A DNA stretch of 64,000 bases from Flavobacterium ustbae (GTDB lineage: Bacteria > Bacteroidota > Bacteroidia > Flavobacteriales > Flavobacteriaceae): contig NZ_RPOC01000002.1 in NCBI RefSeq assembly GCF_003946915.1, positions 1 through 64,000 on the forward strand, read 5' to 3'. This document shows positions 36,240-46,803 of this stretch, piece by piece. Position 1 is the stretch's first letter, and each line of letters opens with the position of its first letter. Both the position numbers and the translations under genes were made by a program. Under the pieces are notes generated by a model. The model saw nothing but the letters and a program-made list of their open reading frames with translations. It did not search any database and was not told the origin of the DNA.

Positions 36240-36395
36240 GATTCAAAGTGACAGAGTAACAAAGGTTCAAAGTTTAGACTGAATTATAAAAGTAAACCCG
36301 ATAAGTTTGTAAAAACTTATCGGGTTTTATATTTTAAAAAGAGATTTAAAGTCAGTCAATAACCTTTGTCTCTCTGTCACTTTGAACCTTTGTTA
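36240..36395. repeat. 'tcaaagtgacagagtaac' inverted repeat enclosing a terminator
   Basis: Outer arms at about 36242-36270 and 36366-36395 pair imperfectly ('caaagtgacagag' / 'ctctgtcactttg'). The inner terminator AAACCCGATAAGTTT / AAACTTATCGGGTTT (36294-36308, 36313-36327) has a 4-nt loop and is bidirectional. It lies between convergent katA and purU. Confidence 0.85.
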
Positions 36396-36401
36396 CTTAG
36401 T

Positions 36402-37256
36402 TTAAGAAAAAACCACCGTCTTATTACTATACACCATAGTTTTTCTTTCGGCGTGGAGTTTAATTGCTCTTGCTAAAACTATTCGTTCTAGATCACGGCC
36501 TTTCATGATAAAATCTTCTACAGAGTGAATATGAGAAACCCTTGCGATATCTTGTTCAATAATCGGACCTTCGTCTAATTCTTCTGTTACATAATGACTC
36601 GTTGCGCCGATAATTTTTACACCACGCTTAAAAGCAGAATGATATGGTTTTGCTCCCGGAAAAGCAGGTAAAAACGAATGATGAATATTGATGATTTTAT
36701 TTTCGTAAAGCGAAATTAATTTGGGAGTAACAATCTGCATATAACGCGCCAAAACAATAAAATTGATTTGATATCTTTTCAAAAGTTCAATTTGTCTAGC
36801 TTCGCCTTCTTCTTTATTGTCTTTTGTAAAAGGCACATAATGAAACGGAATATCAAATCGCTCGGCAATAGATCGCAAATCATTATGGTTGCTAATGATA
36901 ACAGGGATTTCGACTCCTAATTCGTCAGCACTGTATCGTCCTAAAATGTCAAATAAACAATGGTCGTATTTAGAAACAAATAAAGCCATTTTAGGTTTCT
37001 GTTCTTGATTGTAAGCGTCCCAGGACATATTGAATTTGGAAGCAAGAGTTTTATCAAAATCTTCTTTAAAGCTTTCAATAGTAATTTGAGAATTTGCAAA
37101 CTCGCATTCCAATCTCATGAAAAAAACATTTTGTTCAACATCAACGTGTTGGTCAATGTAAGTAATATTTCCTTCAACTTTAGCAATAAATGTTGTCACT
37201 GATGCGATGATTCCTTTTTGGTCTTTACAGTGAATTAGGATGGTTATTTTTTGCAT
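36402..37256 (-). CDS. purU: Formyltetrahydrofolate deformylase
   Basis: Hydrolyses 10-formyl-THF to formate and THF, supplying formate for PurT and balancing one-carbon units. 284 residues from the ATG at 37256; the longer ORF start at 37304 adds 16 residues that lie in a 'cacaaaggcactaagac' repeat. N-terminal ACT domain (KITILIHCKDQKGIIASVTTFIAKVEGNITYIDQHVD), then the formyltransferase-like domain with the family's hydrolase signature 'NIHHSFLPAFPGAKPYHSAFKRGVKIIGATSHYVTEELDEGPIIEQD'. It is the usual length. Confidence 0.96.
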   Translation of the reverse strand: MQKITILIHCKDQKGIIASVTTFIAKVEGNITYIDQHVDVEQNVFFMRLECEFANSQITIESFKEDFDKTLASKFNMSWDAYNQEQKPKMALFVSKYDHCLFDILGRYSADELGVEIPVIISNHNDLRSIAERFDIPFHYVPFTKDNKEEGEARQIELLKRYQINFIVLARYMQIVTPKLISLYENKIINIHHSFLPAFPGAKPYHSAFKRGVKIIGATSHYVTEELDEGPIIEQDIARVSHIHSVEDFIMKGRDLERIVLARAIKLHAERKTMVYSNKTVVFS

Positions 37257-37351
37257 TTTGGTTGGTTTTTTAGTTTTGTTTGCCACAAAGGCACTAAGAC
37301 TCAAAGTTTTTCTTAGAAACTTAGGCTCTTAGAAACTTAGCAGCTTAAAAA

Positions 37352-38071
37352 TTACTTCTTATCCTGTAGAGCAAATACCTTTTGCAATAAAGGCGTTGTT
37401 CTAGCAGAAATATCATTTCGGATATCTTTTTCTTCAACAGCAATCATTTTAAAAACTCCAGACAAAGCCTGATTAGTTGTATAGTCAGTCAAATCTGGGT
37501 TTACTTTTTTTACTAATGGAATAGTGTTATATTTTGTTATAATCTTTGACCAAACAGCATCGGCACCTACTTTGGCAAAAGAGTTTTTTATCACGGGGTT
37601 AAATTTTCCGTACAAAGCAGTTGTGGTACTGTTTTGCAAATAATTGGTAGCGGCATTGTCGTTTCCTAAAAGAATGTTTTTAGCATCTGTAAAAGTCATA
37701 TTTTTTACAGCCGAAACAAAGATAGGAGTAGCTTCTTTTACAGCATCTTCAGCAGCGCGATTCAGCATTTTAATTCCTTCATCTGCAAGAGAGCTTAAGC
37801 CCACTTTACGCAACGCTGCATCAACTTGTTGCAATTCTTCAGGCATCAAAATTTTTACAGCTTGATTTTTATAAAAGCCATCTACAGCAGTTAATTTACT
37901 TACTTGCTCTGTAATTCCTTTATTAAGCGCTTCTTTTAGTCCAGAAGCGATATCAACACCTCCAATACCTGGAATCTGAGAAGATATTTGTGGGTATTGA
38001 TTTAAAGTCTGTTGTACCTCTGCGCAAGATGTAAGCGAAAATGTAACGGCTAATAGTAAAATCTTTTTCAT
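37352..38071 (-). CDS. DUF4197 family lipoprotein
   Basis: A 239-residue lipoprotein with lipobox SLTSC (Cys16). The mature part is the helical DUF4197 domain, with 'IASGLKEALNKGITEQVSKLTAVDGFYKNQAVKILMPEELQQVDAALRKVGL', 'MNRAAEDAVKEATPIFVSAVKNMTFTDAKNILLGNDNAATNYLQ' and the C-terminal 'DYTTNQALSGVFKMIAVEEKDIR'. The family is widespread in Gram-negative bacteria; its role is not known. It starts upstream of purU on the same strand but repeats separate them. Confidence 0.92.
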   Translation of the reverse strand: MKKILLLAVTFSLTSCAEVQQTLNQYPQISSQIPGIGGVDIASGLKEALNKGITEQVSKLTAVDGFYKNQAVKILMPEELQQVDAALRKVGLSSLADEGIKMLNRAAEDAVKEATPIFVSAVKNMTFTDAKNILLGNDNAATNYLQNSTTTALYGKFNPVIKNSFAKVGADAVWSKIITKYNTIPLVKKVNPDLTDYTTNQALSGVFKMIAVEEKDIRNDISARTTPLLQKVFALQDKK

Positions 38072-38203
38072 TATGGGTTTTATTTAAGTTTCAAAAATAC
38101 TACTTATTCAAAAATAACGCCACAAATTTATTAAGGCAGCGATATAAATTTGTTTTATAATTAACAATAACGCTTTATTGTTTGTTGTGAATTATTTATA
38201 AAA

Positions 38204-38237
38204 AAAATCGCCTTATAATTTTTTATAAGACGATTTT
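38204..38237 (-). terminator. Terminator of the 113-residue gene
   Basis: AAAATCGCCTTATAA pairs with TTATAAGACGATTTT apart from one C-A mismatch, and the leftward side continues into T residues. It is in a 302-bp gap with no other gene. Confidence 0.75.
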
Positions 38238-38373
38238 CGATTTTGTATCAAGACGAACAGATAATTTAAAAGCGTTTTTACTTCAAGATGTAGGATTTCC
38301 TGATTACGCTCTTAGTTTCTGCTTACTTTTTACAAACTAATATAACTAAGATTTTTAGGGACAAAAAAGGCGG

Positions 38374-38715
38374 CTATACGTATTGCAAGCAATATAAATT
38401 GGGATTGTAAATTGGATTAATCTGCTTTAAATCAGCCAATATATTGTGAGTATAATCTTTACCTCCAATCGCTAAATAGAATAAAGATTTTGAAACATAA
38501 AATGGTCTTAACGGAATTGAACGCCAGCCGACCTTAATGTTTTTTAAGAAATGTTTTAACGCGTACTTAAATGTTTTTTCTTCAGGACGAACAAAATAAA
38601 TAGTGTAACTTTTTATTTTTGTCATTAGATTTGGAAACATTACAAATTTTCCGCCTTGCTGAATTAATAAGTTTATTTCAAAAAGTGTTAATCCTTCGAT
38701 ATTTTCTGTTTTCAT
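38374..38715 (-). CDS. Hypothetical protein, 113 residues
   Basis: I do not recognise this protein. It is soluble and starts with 'MKTENIEGLTLFEINLLIQQGGKFVMFPN'. Basic and aromatic residues are frequent (FVRPEEKTFKYALKHFLKNIKVGWRSIPLRPFYV), and 'YFVRPEE' and 'IGGKDYTHNIL' look like conserved turns. The gene has its own promoter space and terminator, which favours a real gene. I would expect homologues only in Flavobacteriaceae. Confidence 0.6.
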   Translation of the reverse strand: MKTENIEGLTLFEINLLIQQGGKFVMFPNLMTKIKSYTIYFVRPEEKTFKYALKHFLKNIKVGWRSIPLRPFYVSKSLFYLAIGGKDYTHNILADLKQINPIYNPNLYCLQYV

Positions 38716-38930
38716 GAGAATTAATTTTAATTAAAAAATCAGTGGTACTATTATGATGCAAATGTCCGTCGGTTTGCTTTCTTTTTTGACCTCTAAAAGT
38801 CTAAAAACTAATAAGTTATGTTATTTTTGAATTAATTCTCTGTATTTGTAATAAATAGATTACGAGTTTGGTCTTTTTTTATAAAACTTAATTATTTATA
38901 GGATAGATAAGGTTCGCAGTAAAATAAAAA

Positions 38931-38968
38931 AAACGTTATTAAATGCAATTCTGCATTTAATAACGTTT
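38931..38968 (-). terminator. Terminator of the L,D-transpeptidase gene
   Basis: AAACGTTATTAAATGCA (38931-38947) pairs with TGCATTTAATAACGTTT (38952-38968) around a 4-nt loop, and leftward a T-rich tract follows. Confidence 0.88.
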
Positions 38969-38993
38969 ATAGTTTATAAGTAAAAGTTTGCTA

Positions 38994-40562
38994 TTAATTT
39001 GAAGAAACAGCTTGCGATGTAGATAAATTATTTAATTCTGCATCTCTTTCATAAACATCTTGAAAGAAGCCAATTTCTCCATTTTCATTTACTAACGAAG
39101 TAAAATAAGTAATGTAAATTGGTACTTTTTTAGTCAGCTTAAAACTGTTTTCTACTTTACCAGCCATTGCTTTATCAATTTTTGATTGTGTCCACTCCGG
39201 ATAATCTGCCAACATTGCAACAGCTAATTCTTTAGCCATTTTCACATTGATACATCCGTGGCTGAATGTTCTTTTTTCAAAATCGAATAAAGTTTTAGAA
39301 GGCGTATCGTGCATGTAAATGTCATCAGAATTTGGAAACATAAATTTTACTAATCCTAAAGAATTGTCAGGTCCTGGTTTTTGTCTTACTTGACCGTTTA
39401 CCATTTCCATGTTTTTCTCAGCAAGATAATTTGGATCTGCAGCAATTTTAGATTTCAATTCATTTTGTACAATACTTTGTGGTACTGTCCAATACGGACT
39501 AAAAACGATTCTGTCAATTTCTCCATTAAAAATGGTTGTTTTGGTTAAAGGCGCTCCAACAAATACTGGCGATGTCAATTGAACTTTTCCATTTTTTACA
39601 TAAATCATTTCGTATGAAGGTACATTTACTAAAACATACTCATCGCTAGCAGCAATTTTGGCACCAATTTCACGACATCTTTCCATGTTCAGTTTTAAAG
39701 TGGCAACCCTGTCTTCTAGTGGAATATTCATTTCATTAATATGCTCTTCTGCTAAAATGTAATTGGGTTTAAAACCATTACGAACTTTATATTTCATTAC
39801 GGCATCCATCAATTCACGATCGTAAACGTCGCTTTTAGAATCGGTTTTCAAATCTCCTAATAAATACAAACGCGTTCTAACTTGTGCAATCGTACTAGAA
39901 ACTGCATCTGGACGTAACTCTTTGTATGGAGATTCTGCTGGAACAATTGGTTTCCATTTGCTAGATCTTTCTAATTTTTTATATTTTTTTAGAACGTCTT
40001 GCAATTTGTAATATTGATCGTATTCTACTTTTGCATCAGCTGCATCAGCTGTTGCTGTTTCTTCTAATGTGCTGTAATTTAAAAAATCTTTCAGCATTAC
40101 ATCATAAGCTAATCTTTTCTTATCAGCATTATTTTTTTTAGTATAAACCACATACAAAGAACTCAAAAGCATATCTGCATCTGTTTGAGAAAGTGTACTT
40201 TGATCTGATGATGAACTAAATAATTGGTCAATTTCTTTTTGATACGGAATTATTAAATCATTTGTTTTTTTTGCTTTTTCATACAAAGCAGAACCAAATT
40301 CGCTGATTTCGTCCTCGTCAAACCAGATTGTTCCTAAATCTCTGTTTTTGTACAACGACATTACATCAGATTTGTATTTTTTCAAATCCTTATATCTTTT
40401 AAAGAAATCATTTGAAACTTCGTTTACATCATCTGAATTATTGTGGTAAACGGTTAAATTATTTGAAGCTTTATGTGTATAATTCTTGTTTTCAATTTTG
40501 TTAAAAGAAAATACAAAAAAACTCAAACTTAAAATTACGGTGAATGAATAAAATGTTCTCAT
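38994..40562 (-). CDS. L,D-transpeptidase (YcbB-like murein cross-linking enzyme)
   Basis: A 522-residue periplasmic or membrane-attached enzyme with an N-terminal signal (MRTFYSFTVILSLSFFVFSF). Residues about 55-200 form the YcbB-type scaffold with long helices. A peptidoglycan-binding-like segment follows (TIAQVRTRLYLLGDLK...MDAVMKYKVRNGFKPN). The YkuD catalytic domain has the Cys nucleophile near residue 437 in SHGCINVKMA and the His in the MHDTPSK turn. It makes 3-3 cross-links in peptidoglycan. Single gene with a terminator; divergent from icmF across a 290-bp gap. Confidence 0.94.
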   Translation of the reverse strand: MRTFYSFTVILSLSFFVFSFNKIENKNYTHKASNNLTVYHNNSDDVNEVSNDFFKRYKDLKKYKSDVMSLYKNRDLGTIWFDEDEISEFGSALYEKAKKTNDLIIPYQKEIDQLFSSSSDQSTLSQTDADMLLSSLYVVYTKKNNADKKRLAYDVMLKDFLNYSTLEETATADAADAKVEYDQYYKLQDVLKKYKKLERSSKWKPIVPAESPYKELRPDAVSSTIAQVRTRLYLLGDLKTDSKSDVYDRELMDAVMKYKVRNGFKPNYILAEEHINEMNIPLEDRVATLKLNMERCREIGAKIAASDEYVLVNVPSYEMIYVKNGKVQLTSPVFVGAPLTKTTIFNGEIDRIVFSPYWTVPQSIVQNELKSKIAADPNYLAEKNMEMVNGQVRQKPGPDNSLGLVKFMFPNSDDIYMHDTPSKTLFDFEKRTFSHGCINVKMAKELAVAMLADYPEWTQSKIDKAMAGKVENSFKLTKKVPIYITYFTSLVNENGEIGFFQDVYERDAELNNLSTSQAVSSN

Positions 40563-40852
40563 TTTTTTAATTTTTACGTTATTACTTTTTACGTAAGTTT
40601 TTGGTAAAAATTTGGGGCTTTTCTACAATGCTAAATTACATTACAAGTACTCAGAAGACGTTTTCATATTTTATTTAAATGTTGCGAAATTGCCATGTCT
40701 TTAAGCTTTCTTTAAGTATATCAGTTAGTTAGCAGAATTGTTAGCCCCGAAGCCTACGAAATCGATTTATTTTTGTTAACATAAAGCTATAGTCTTAAAC
40801 GAATATTAAAATATTTTGTACATTGGTCGCTTAAAATTATCATATTCATAAA

Positions 40853-43800
40853 ATGGAACAACAAATACCATATATTCCTAAAAATAAAGTAAGAATTGTT
40901 ACTGCTGCTTCGCTTTTTGACGGACATGATGCTGCCATCAATATTATGCGCCGTATCATCCAATCTACGGGTGTAGAAGTAATTCACTTAGGTCACGACA
41001 GAAGTGTTGAGGAGGTAGTGAATACCGCCATTCAGGAAGATGCCAATGCTATTGCAATGACTTCTTACCAAGGCGGGCATAATGAATACTTTAAATATAT
41101 GTATGATTTGCTTCGCGAAAAAGGAGCAGGGCACATTAAAATCTTCGGAGGCGGAGGCGGAGTAATTCTTCCTAGCGAAATCGAAGAATTGCATGAATAT
41201 GGTATTACGAGAATTTATTCTCCAGACGATGGTCGTTCTTTAGGCTTGCAAGGAATGATTAATGATTTGGTACAACGTGCCGATTTCCCGATTGGAGATC
41301 GATTGAACGGAGAAATCGATCATATCGAAAATAAAGTGCCAACTGCCATTGCGCGTTTAATTTCTGCGGCCGAAAATTTCCCTGAAATTGCAAAACCAGT
41401 TTTTGATAAAATTCACGAAAATAACACTACGTCTAAAATTCCAGTTTTAGGAATTACAGGAACGGGTGGAGCAGGAAAATCCTCTTTGGTTGATGAATTG
41501 GTTCGTCGTTTCTTGATAGATTTTCCAGAAAAAACAATCGGATTGGTTTCTGTTGATCCTTCGAAAAGAAAAACGGGAGGAGCGCTTTTAGGAGACAGAA
41601 TTCGTATGAATGCCATTAATAATCCGAGAGTTTATATGCGTTCGTTGGCTACGCGTCAGTCAAATTTGGCTTTATCTAAATATGTAGCCGAAGCGATTCA
41701 GGTTTTAAAAGCCGCAAAATACGATTTGATTATTCTGGAAACTTCTGGAATCGGACAATCTGATACCGAAATTATGGATCATTCAGATGTTTCACTTTAT
41801 GTAATGACGCCAGAATTTGGAGCTGCAACGCAATTGGAGAAAATCGATATGCTGGATTTTGCCGATCTAGTAGCGCTAAATAAATTTGACAAACGTGGCG
41901 CGCTTGATGCTTTACGCGATGTTAAAAAGCAATATCAGAGAAATCATAATCTTTGGGATAAAAATCCTGATGAAATGCCCGTTTTTGGAACAATTGCTTC
42001 TCAGTTTAACGATCCGGGAATGAACACGCTTTATAAAGCGATCATGGATAAAGTGGCAGAAAAAACCGATTCTGATTTGAAATCGACATTTGAAATCACG
42101 AAAGAAATGAGCGAAAAGATATTTGTGATTCCGCCCGGAAGAACACGTTATCTTTCTGAAATTGCTGAGAATAATAGAAATTATGACGAAACATCAATTG
42201 CTCAGCAAAAAGTAGCGCAGAAATTATACGGAATTTTCAAAACCATAGAATCGGTTTCTGGTAAAGTGCCACAGATTACAAAAGCAGGAATCGACGATTC
42301 GACTGTTCTCTCTGGAGGATTTCAGGAACACGACGAAAACAGAATCTTTTTAAACCTTTTACTCAATCAGTTTGATAAAGTAAAAATGGATTTAGATCCG
42401 TACAATTGGGAAATTATCCTGAATTGGGACGAAAAAGTCAACAAATATAAAAATCCGGTTTACAGTTTTAAAGTTCGCGATAAAGAAATTAAGATTGCGA
42501 CACATTCTGAAAGTTTATCGCATTTGCAAATTCCAAAAATTGCCTTACCAAAATATGAAGGTTGGGGAGATATTCTGCGTTGGAATTTACAAGAAAATGT
42601 TCCTGGAGAATTTCCGTTTGCTTCGGGATTATATCCGTTTAAACGTGAAGGCGAAGATCCGTCGAGAATGTTTGCGGGAGAGGGCGGACCAGAAAGAACC
42701 AATAAACGTTTTCATTATGTAAGTGCAGGAATGCCAGCCAAACGTCTTTCTACTGCTTTTGACAGTGTAACTTTATACGGAAACGATCCAGATTTGCGTC
42801 CAGACATTTACGGAAAAATTGGAAATGCTGGAGTATCAATCTGCTGTTTGGACGATGCTAAAAAATTATATTCAGGTTTCGATTTGGTTCATGCTTTAAC
42901 GTCTGTAAGTATGACGATAAATGGACCTGCACCAATGCTTTTAGGTTTCTTTATGAATGCCGCAATCGATCAGCAATGTGAGATTTACATCAAAGAAAAT
43001 GGTTTAGAAAAAGAAGTTGAAGCTAAAATTGCCAAATTATATGCAGCCAAAGGAATCGAAAGACCGAAATATCAAGGCGATCTTCCTGCTGGAAACAATG
43101 GTTTAGGATTAATGCTTTTGGGTGTAACGGGAGATCAGGTTTTACCTTTGGACGTTTATAACGAAATAAAAGTAAAAACGTTATCTCAAGTTCGCGGAAC
43201 GGTTCAAGCCGATATTTTAAAAGAAGATCAGGCACAGAATACTTGTATTTTCTCAACCGAATTTGCACTTCGATTAATGGGAGACGTTCAGGAATATTTT
43301 ATTACGAAGAATGTTCGTAATTTCTATTCGGTTTCGATTTCTGGATATCATATTGCCGAGGCGGGAGCGAACCCAATTACGCAATTGGCATTTACGCTTT
43401 CAAATGGTTTCACATACGTGGAATATTATTTGAGCCGCGGAATGAACATCAACGATTTTGGACCAAACTTATCGTTTTTCTTCTCAAACGGAGTAGATCC
43501 TGAATATTCGGTTATTGGTCGTGTGGCACGTAAAATCTGGGCAAAAGCCATGAAATTGAAATACGGAGCCAACGAAAGAGCTCAAATGCTGAAATACCAT
43601 ATTCAGACTTCTGGACGTTCGTTACACGCGCAGGAAATTGATTTTAACGATATTAGAACCACTTTGCAAGCTTTGTATGCGATTTACGACAACTGTAATT
43701 CATTGCACACGAATGCTTACGACGAAGCGATAACAACTCCAACAGAAGAATCAGTTAGAAGAGCAATGGCAATTCAGCTAATTATTAATAAAGAATTAGG

Positions 43801-44293
43801 TTTAGCCAAAAATGAAAATCCAATTCAAGGTTCGTTCATCATCGAAGAATTAACTGATTTGGTTGAAGAAGCTGTATTACAAGAATTCGACAGAATCACA
43901 GAAAGAGGCGGAGTTCTCGGTGCAATGGAAACGATGTACCAACGTTCTAAAATTCAGGAAGAAAGTTTGTATTACGAAACCTTAAAACACAACGGTGATT
44001 TCCCTATTGTGGGCGTAAATACTTTCTTGAGTTCAAAAGGTTCGCCAACGGTAATTCCGGCTGAGGTAATTCGTGCTACAGAAGAAGAAAAACAATACCA
44101 GATTACGATGCTGGATAACCTGCATAATTTCCACGAAGCAAAAGTAAACGAGCATTTAAACCAATTACAAGAAGCCGCCATTAAAAACGAAAACTTATTC
44201 GATTATTTAATGGAAGCTACAAAGGTTTGTTCGTTAGGGCAGATTACTTCGGCGTTGTTTGAAGTTGGCGGGCAGTATAGAAGGAATATGTAG
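40853..44293 (+). CDS. icmF: Fused methylmalonyl/isobutyryl-CoA mutase (IcmF type)
   Basis: A 1146-residue adenosylcobalamin-dependent acyl-CoA mutase. Order: B12-binding domain (residues 12-150; the [14 protein letters not shown] motif gives the base-off His), then a MeaB-like G-protein chaperone (P-loop GTGGAGKSS near 203-211, [21 protein letters not shown]-type 'LNKFDKRG'), then the mutase barrel from about 560 ([29 protein letters not shown]... [18 protein letters not shown]). One chain holds the mutase and its repair GTPase. Interconverts isobutyryl-CoA with n-butyryl-CoA, or a relative. The start at 40853 is the only family-consistent one. A terminator follows at 44341. Confidence 0.93.
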   Translation: MEQQIPYIPKNKVRIVTAASLFDGHDAAINIMRRIIQSTGVEVIHLGHDRSVEEVVNTAIQEDANAIAMTSYQGGHNEYFKYMYDLLREKGAGHIKIFGGGGGVILPSEIEELHEYGITRIYSPDDGRSLGLQGMINDLVQRADFPIGDRLNGEIDHIENKVPTAIARLISAAENFPEIAKPVFDKIHENNTTSKIPVLGITGTGGAGKSSLVDELVRRFLIDFPEKTIGLVSVDPSKRKTGGALLGDRIRMNAINNPRVYMRSLATRQSNLALSKYVAEAIQVLKAAKYDLIILETSGIGQSDTEIMDHSDVSLYVMTPEFGAATQLEKIDMLDFADLVALNKFDKRGALDALRDVKKQYQRNHNLWDKNPDEMPVFGTIASQFNDPGMNTLYKAIMDKVAEKTDSDLKSTFEITKEMSEKIFVIPPGRTRYLSEIAENNRNYDETSIAQQKVAQKLYGIFKTIESVSGKVPQITKAGIDDSTVLSGGFQEHDENRIFLNLLLNQFDKVKMDLDPYNWEIILNWDEKVNKYKNPVYSFKVRDKEIKIATHSESLSHLQIPKIALPKYEGWGDILRWNLQENVPGEFPFASGLYPFKREGEDPSRMFAGEGGPERTNKRFHYVSAGMPAKRLSTAFDSVTLYGNDPDLRPDIYGKIGNAGVSICCLDDAKKLYSGFDLVHALTSVSMTINGPAPMLLGFFMNAAIDQQCEIYIKENGLEKEVEAKIAKLYAAKGIERPKYQGDLPAGNNGLGLMLLGVTGDQVLPLDVYNEIKVKTLSQVRGTVQADILKEDQAQNTCIFSTEFALRLMGDVQEYFITKNVRNFYSVSISGYHIAEAGANPITQLAFTLSNGFTYVEYYLSRGMNINDFGPNLSFFFSNGVDPEYSVIGRVARKIWAKAMKLKYGANERAQMLKYHIQTSGRSLHAQEIDFNDIRTTLQALYAIYDNCNSLHTNAYDEAITTPTEESVRRAMAIQLIINKELGLAKNENPIQGSFIIEELTDLVEEAVLQEFDRITERGGVLGAMETMYQRSKIQEESLYYETLKHNGDFPIVGVNTFLSSKGSPTVIPAEVIRATEEEKQYQITMLDNLHNFHEAKVNEHLNQLQEAAIKNENLFDYLMEATKVCSLGQITSALFEVGGQYRRNM

Positions 44294-44340
44294 AAGTACA
44301 TTTCAACTGTCCGAAATTAGCGGACGTTTAATCAATATGA

Positions 44341-44371
44341 AAAAACCTCTCATGTAAATGGGAGGTTTTTT
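44341..44371. terminator. Bidirectional terminator after icmF
   Basis: AAAAACCTCTCAT pairs with ATGGGAGGTTTTT around a short GTAA loop. It lies between icmF and the convergent membrane-protein gene. Confidence 0.82.
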
Positions 44372-44424
44372 GTTTGTGTTTTCTTAGCTTTATTTTCTAT
44401 TAGCTTAGCTAGCAATTTGAAATA

Positions 44425-45882
44425 CTAGTTAGAAAAATTTGTAATGTAACTTTTTGGTAAAACAATTTTTATCAATTTGGTTAAATAAGATGAAAATAGT
44501 ATTGCCAATAACAAAACTATAAAATAAACAATATCATTATTGGTAATATTAAAAAAGGCTGCATTTCTATAAAAAAGTAAACGACTAAGAAACCACAAGG
44601 GATTATTGCAGAATATTAATATTAAAAAGAATGTCAGCGATGTATTTATAAAACTATCGGCATTATCTAATTTTAAATTCTTTTTTGATACGATTATTAG
44701 AATAATAACTAATTGGATTATCGCAATGCTACAAGATGCTAAATCATTAGCAGTAAAATTTGTGTCATAATCAAAAAGTATAATAAAATGCCTTGAAACA
44801 GTAAGAAATATTAGTGCTATAAATAGAAATGAAGAACTATTTTGTAAAGATGGTTCTATTGGCTTTAATTTATTTTTAAACTGTAATTTTTCCAGTTTTT
44901 TATCTAGTATACGAGTTCTTGTAGATAAGAAAATTGATATAATGCCACATATTAAATACAAGTTAGTTGCATATTGATATCCATGCAAATATTTTAAAAT
45001 GAAACAGAAAATAGATAAAGTTCCAATTATAGTAAATGCAAATTGTAAGATTGAAATGTTTTTAATTTTCGCAAAGAATGAATTAAGAGTTAAAAGGAAT
45101 ACAGGAAGTATCACATGAAGTGATAAATCTTTAATGAGATACATGTTATCTTTTTCATAATGAGGGAATTTAAATAAAAATTCTTGTAAATTATAAAGAA
45201 ATAAAGTCCATAAAAATAAGATGAATACAAAATGATTACTATTAATTGATATATCTTTTTCTACTAACAATCTAAAAACTAATGGAGAGCTCAAAGTAAA
45301 AAGTAAGATGATAATACGGAAAGTAAATTCAAAAGGATTTATTGAAACAAACCCATAATCCCAGAAAAAATAAAAATATAAAAGAATTGAAATCATTGAA
45401 AAAACAAAAATATAATTCGAGTGTATTTCAGAATAAGAATTAATTTGTCTAATAATAAATTTTATGATGTTCCTGTGAAATAAAATTAAAACAAGAAGTA
45501 TAATTGGTCTATTGGAGAATATTGCGCTCCAAAAGCTTATGTCTCTTGGAGTGAGGAAATAAATAAGAAATTGAAAAAAAATAAATGTTATAAAAATAAT
45601 TTTTAAAATTCGATACTGATTTATCTCATTTAGTTCAACAATGTAATTTTTTAGATAAAAAAGGGAAGTCAAAAAATTTGAGTTTTTAATTAAAATTACA
45701 AAGCATAAAATGCAAATAAAGGCAACATTCCAATTTAAAGAATATCCGCCAGAAAGACCAGAAGTTATGCTATTTTTATTGATGTCAAACACAGCTTCTA
45801 TTGTATATTTGAAGAGCAAACCATAGATTATAAATAGACCTGAAAGTTTAAAAATTAGATTGCTAAATTGCCTTAACTCCAT
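44425..45882 (-). CDS. Large hydrophobic membrane protein of unknown function
   Basis: A 485-residue protein with about twelve to thirteen predicted transmembrane helices and short loops. It is extremely rich in Phe, Ile, Leu and Asn, and its DNA is among the most AT-rich in the window. Loops include EKDISINSNHF, RILDKKLEKLQFKNKLKP and KNLKLDNADS. I see no motif of a known transporter or glycosyltransferase. Its base use differs from icmF next to it, which suggests recent gain. It is probably a real gene because the frame is open throughout and has hydrophobic periodicity. Confidence 0.65.
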   Translation of the reverse strand: MELRQFSNLIFKLSGLFIIYGLLFKYTIEAVFDINKNSITSGLSGGYSLNWNVAFICILCFVILIKNSNFLTSLFYLKNYIVELNEINQYRILKIIFITFIFFQFLIYFLTPRDISFWSAIFSNRPIILLVLILFHRNIIKFIIRQINSYSEIHSNYIFVFSMISILLYFYFFWDYGFVSINPFEFTFRIIILLFTLSSPLVFRLLVEKDISINSNHFVFILFLWTLFLYNLQEFLFKFPHYEKDNMYLIKDLSLHVILPVFLLTLNSFFAKIKNISILQFAFTIIGTLSIFCFILKYLHGYQYATNLYLICGIISIFLSTRTRILDKKLEKLQFKNKLKPIEPSLQNSSSFLFIALIFLTVSRHFIILFDYDTNFTANDLASCSIAIIQLVIILIIVSKKNLKLDNADSFINTSLTFFLILIFCNNPLWFLSRLLFYRNAAFFNITNNDIVYFIVLLLAILFSSYLTKLIKIVLPKSYITNFSN

Positions 45883-46246
45883 TTTTTATATTATAATTTT
45901 TAGGTGAATATGAATTTTCAAATATAGTTTGTTTTTTAAAAAGACAACTATTTTTTGTGTATTAAAAAACTTTCATTTTATGCACGAGCGCGACGCTCGC
46001 GCCAGCAATAAATTTCATAAAGTTTGTCATTTCGACGTAAGGAGAAATCTCCACAAGTAGCTCCGTACAGAATGTCGTCAATCTTTGTAGAATTTCTCGC
46101 GGAGATTTCTCCTCCGTCGAAGTGACAAGATTGTGGAAATATTATCTTAAAAAAATAGAAAACCTCTCATTTCTGAGAGGTTTAAATATCTAATCAAGTT
46201 CTATTAAACTTTACTTTTTAACTTTATACAGCTAAAGAATATCAAG
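45883..46246. repeat. Gap with dispersed inverted repeats and a hairpin
   Basis: Contains the reverse complement of the 19-nt GC-rich word (45988-46006). A long inverted repeat 'gtcatttcgacgtaaggaga'/'tctcctccgtcgaagtgaca' lies at about 46026-46050 and 46102-46128, enclosing an 'aaatctcc'/'ggagattt' pair. AAACCTCTCA/TGAGAGGTTT (46160-46183) is a terminator-like hairpin pointing left. No gene. Confidence 0.75.
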
Positions 46247-46702
46247 ATGATTATAGAACAATATCTTAATAAAATAGAAGCTTTACAGAGCAACAAAAGT
46301 ACAGTTGTGTATTCTGATAATGCTCATCTGGAGTTTTACATTCAAAAAATAAGGCAAAAAAGTAATGAATCTTCTTTTACTCTCGATATTTTTTTGAAGA
46401 AACAAATTTCAGAAACAACGACATTAAATCATGAAATAAGAAAACTGTTCGAAAATCAGTTAGGATTACTTTTTTTGGAAAAAGAATTTGGGAATGTTTG
46501 TTTTGCATACAGTCACGAGGTTAGACCAGAATATAGGCAGAATTTTAGACTCATAGATGTGTTGGATTATATTTATGCTTTTGCCCATTCTTCGGTTTTC
46601 GTAACATCTAAAAAAATAATGATCACATCAGAAACTGATCTTTTTTGGGATTTGGTTAAAATAGGAGAAAGCTTGAGAAGAGAAATAACATCTGAGAATT
46701 GA
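46247..46702 (+). CDS. Hypothetical protein resembling part of a type ISP specificity domain
   Basis: A 151-residue soluble protein. The segment at about residues 70-120 (NQLGLLFLEKE... FRLIDVLDYIYAFAHSSVFVTSKK) resembles the C-terminal specificity region of type ISP restriction-modification enzymes, whose phrase is 'F.PiDilDYIYavLhsp.Yr'. The resemblance is by eye and covers only a short part. No methylase, helicase or nuclease domain is present. It could be a decayed fragment, a domesticated domain or chance similarity. The Hint-like gene follows 101 bp downstream on the same strand. Confidence 0.55.
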   Translation: MIIEQYLNKIEALQSNKSTVVYSDNAHLEFYIQKIRQKSNESSFTLDIFLKKQISETTTLNHEIRKLFENQLGLLFLEKEFGNVCFAYSHEVRPEYRQNFRLIDVLDYIYAFAHSSVFVTSKKIMITSETDLFWDLVKIGESLRREITSEN

Positions 46703-46803
46703 TAGTCTTAAAAGATTACTAGCTGTTTAAAAACAGGTATTTATACTTTATATAGAGCGTTTCTAATGGCTTACTTTTGGTTAGCAATTAAAAACATAAA
46801 ATT

